A DNA stretch of 6,793 nt, taken from the NCBI GenBank assembly GCA_028704265.1, contig JAQVLH010000057.1, positions 1 to 6,793 of the forward strand. Reading direction: 5' to 3'. Position numbers and translations under genes: made by a program. The notes under the pieces are model-generated. The model had not been told where the DNA came from. It saw only the letters and a list, made by a program, of their open reading frames with translations, and searched no databases. The first letter of the stretch is position 1; the number at the start of each line of letters is the position of its first letter. Positions 5,371 to 6,793 of this stretch are shown here, piece after piece. The DNA comes from Candidatus Nanoarchaeia archaeon (GTDB lineage Archaea; Nanobdellota; Nanobdellia; Tiddalikarchaeales; Tiddalikarchaeaceae).

Positions 5371-5410
5371 AAAAAAAAAATAATAAAAAAAGTAAAGCTA
5401 ATTAGCTTTA
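5371..5410 (-). terminator. EF-2 terminator: 18-bp palindrome over the stop codon plus T-tracts
   Basis: TAAAGCTAATTAGCTTTA (5393-5410) is a perfect 18-bp palindrome whose end is the EF-2 TAA stop. As RNA it could form a stem of about 7 bp with a tight loop. On the minus strand it is followed by seven T (5385-5391) and ten T (5371-5380), so the element is oriented to end the EF-2 message. The T-tracts alone would suffice for an archaeal polymerase. Confidence 0.55.
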
Positions 5411-6793
5411 CTGGTTCTCTGTTAATCCTTTTCTTGTTCTGATTGACTGGATTACTCCTGCTTGAAGACTGCTAGGAAGTTTTTCAAACTCTGATTCCAT
5501 TAAACTCCAAACACCTCTTCCTTCAGTAACACTTCTCAAATCTCCAGTGAAACCAAAACTTTCAGCTACAGGTAATTTTGCAAGAACTATTAATTCTTCA
5601 CCTTCAAATTGTGAATCAATTAATTGCCCTCTTCTTGCACCAATTAATTTGGAAATACTTCCAATAAATTGATTAGGTGCATCAATTCTTATTTCCTGAA
5701 CTGGCTCAAGCATTGTAGGTTTAGCGTCTTTGAAAGCTTCTTTTAAACCATCCCTTACTGCTGGAATAATTTGAGCAGGACCTCTGTGAATTGAATCTTC
5801 ATGCATTTTAACATCAATTAAAGTTACTTTAATTCCTTGAACTGGCTCTCTGCATAATGGACCTTCTTTCATTACTGCTTCAAAAGCTTCAAGCACTGAT
5901 TCCATAATTTCAATCATATGAACCTCTCCTTTAGTCATATCAATGAAAACATTTCCTTGGAATATGTCTTTTACAGCTCTTGCTTCATCTCTATCCATTC
6001 CAGCTTCATTTAATGCTTTCCAGAAATCTTTAGGTAATTTTTTTGCTTTTCCTTCTGAAATTTTTCCATCTTTTATTCCTGCAATAATTCCGGACTCAAG
6101 TGGAGCTACATGGATGTAGAACTTATTATGCTTGTTAGGACTTTTTCCTTCAACAGCAGTTGGGTTCTTCATGCTTACTCCTTCTCTATAAACAACTATT
6201 GGAGGGCTAGATTTAACATCTACATGTTTTTCTTTAATTATCCTTCTGTCAATAACATCTTCTAAATGTAATTCACCTAATCCTGCAATTAAATGCTCTC
6301 CAGTTTCTTCATCAATTTTAATAGTAATTGTCGGATCTTCTTTATTTACTTCTCTTAATGCTTGGATTAATTTAGGTAAATCTGAAGGATTTTTAGCTTC
6401 AATAGCTTTAGTTACTACTGCATCAAAAATATGCTTGATTCCTTCAAATGGAGTAATTTCTCCTTCACTTAAAGTTTCACCGCTTGTTGCATCTTTTATT
6501 CCAATAATAGCTGCAGTGCATCCAACTGGTATTTCATCAAGAGGAGTTCTTTTATCACAAACCATAATGAATAATTTCTGGGCTTTCTGATTCTCTTGTT
6601 TTTTAGACATGAATAACTCTTGGCCTTGTTTCATAGTTCCTGAAAATACTCTTCCAAATACTAATTCTCCAAAAGTTGGATCAGTTTTTACTTTAGTAGC
6701 AATAAATACTGTTTTTCCCTTAGGGTCACAGTTAACTGATGATTTTCCTACCTCTGAATCTAAATCCCCTTTCCATAAATGAGGAACAGATCG
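5408..6793 (-). CDS. fusA: Translation elongation factor EF-2, 5'-truncated by the window edge
   Basis: EF-2 is the GTPase that drives translocation. The frame is open from the window edge (reading RSVPHLWKGDLDSEVG) to a TAA at 5408, giving the last 461 residues of a protein usually about 730 long. The GTPase domain with its P-loop lies outside. Residues here, counted from the edge: domain II about 1-110, with ITPFEGIKH at 113-121; domain III with KEDPTITIKIDEETGEHL and GELHLE (173-178); domain IV with the archaeal SPNKHNKF block (217-224) and MHEDSIHRGPAQ, in which H336 (codon 5786-5788) is the diphthamide target; then domain V to KGLTENQ. An ATG at 6634 is internal and not the start, because conserved domain II sequence continues upstream of it. 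EF-2 precedes EF-1-alpha on the same strand as in archaeal str clusters, with one orphan gene between. Confidence 0.96.
   Translation of the reverse strand, partial: RSVPHLWKGDLDSEVGKSSVNCDPKGKTVFIATKVKTDPTFGELVFGRVFSGTMKQGQELFMSKKQENQKAQKLFIMVCDKRTPLDEIPVGCTAAIIGIKDATSGETLSEGEITPFEGIKHIFDAVVTKAIEAKNPSDLPKLIQALREVNKEDPTITIKIDEETGEHLIAGLGELHLEDVIDRRIIKEKHVDVKSSPPIVVYREGVSMKNPTAVEGKSPNKHNKFYIHVAPLESGIIAGIKDGKISEGKAKKLPKDFWKALNEAGMDRDEARAVKDIFQGNVFIDMTKGEVHMIEIMESVLEAFEAVMKEGPLCREPVQGIKVTLIDVKMHEDSIHRGPAQIIPAVRDGLKEAFKDAKPTMLEPVQEIRIDAPNQFIGSISKLIGARRGQLIDSQFEGEELIVLAKLPVAESFGFTGDLRSVTEGRGVWSLMESEFEKLPSSLQAGVIQSIRTRKGLTENQ

Noticed and set aside
6632..6634. ATG as possible start of EF-2
   Set aside because: The frame stays open to the window edge and the upstream codons encode conserved EF-2 domain II sequence, so this methionine is internal.
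1..6793. CRISPR, tRNA, transposon or toxin-antitoxin features
   Set aside because: No regularly spaced repeats, cloverleaf-like segments, transposase motifs, terminal inverted repeats or small gene pairs of that kind were seen by eye; automated tRNA and CRISPR scans were not available.

Overview
The window is AT-rich archaeal DNA. Three lines of sequence evidence support this: an archaeal-type ribosomal protein uS10, an archaeal/eukaryotic-type EF-1-alpha, and the C-terminal two thirds of an archaeal EF-2 that carries the diphthamide histidine context. TATA-like boxes centred about 26-30 nt upstream of start codons fit archaeal promoters. Low GC, AGA-dominated arginine codons, small genes and orphan proteins suggest a DPANN lineage (Woesearchaeota/Pacearchaeota-like); that placement is inference.

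Layout. Positions 1-104 hold a short, relatively GC-rich fragment of a bacterial-type ABC-F protein (EttA-like). It stops abruptly at a TAG and differs in codon use from everything to its right. Facing it on the minus strand (73-243) is the start of a small lipoprotein whose 3' part seems to be missing, so a junction probably lies near 100-120. From 301 a plus-strand pair encodes a rhomboid intramembrane serine protease and an HGSNAT/DUF1624-type membrane acyltransferase. The second gene ends 5 bp from the end of the convergent uS10 gene (1650-1958, minus). A 283-residue orphan lies on the plus strand (2073-2924). EF-1-alpha (3030-4304), a 293-residue orphan with two CxxC pairs (4450-5331) and 5'-truncated EF-2 (5408-6793) follow, all on the minus strand.

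The right three quarters is therefore an archaeal str cluster (EF-2, EF-1-alpha, uS10 in the expected order and strand) that has been opened up. One orphan sits between EF-2 and EF-1-alpha. A second, on the opposite strand, separates EF-1-alpha from uS10. Each unit seems to have its own promoter and terminator rather than forming one operon. The genes mix two initiation styles. Several look leaderless (TATA box 26-30 nt from ATG, no Shine-Dalgarno): lipoprotein, rhomboid, uS10 and the CxxC orphan. EF-1-alpha and the 283-residue orphan have clear Shine-Dalgarno sequences.

I saw no tRNA, rRNA, CRISPR array, insertion sequence or defence system. The most notable items are the foreign fragment and probable junction at the left edge, and the two unrecognised genes inserted into the translation cluster.
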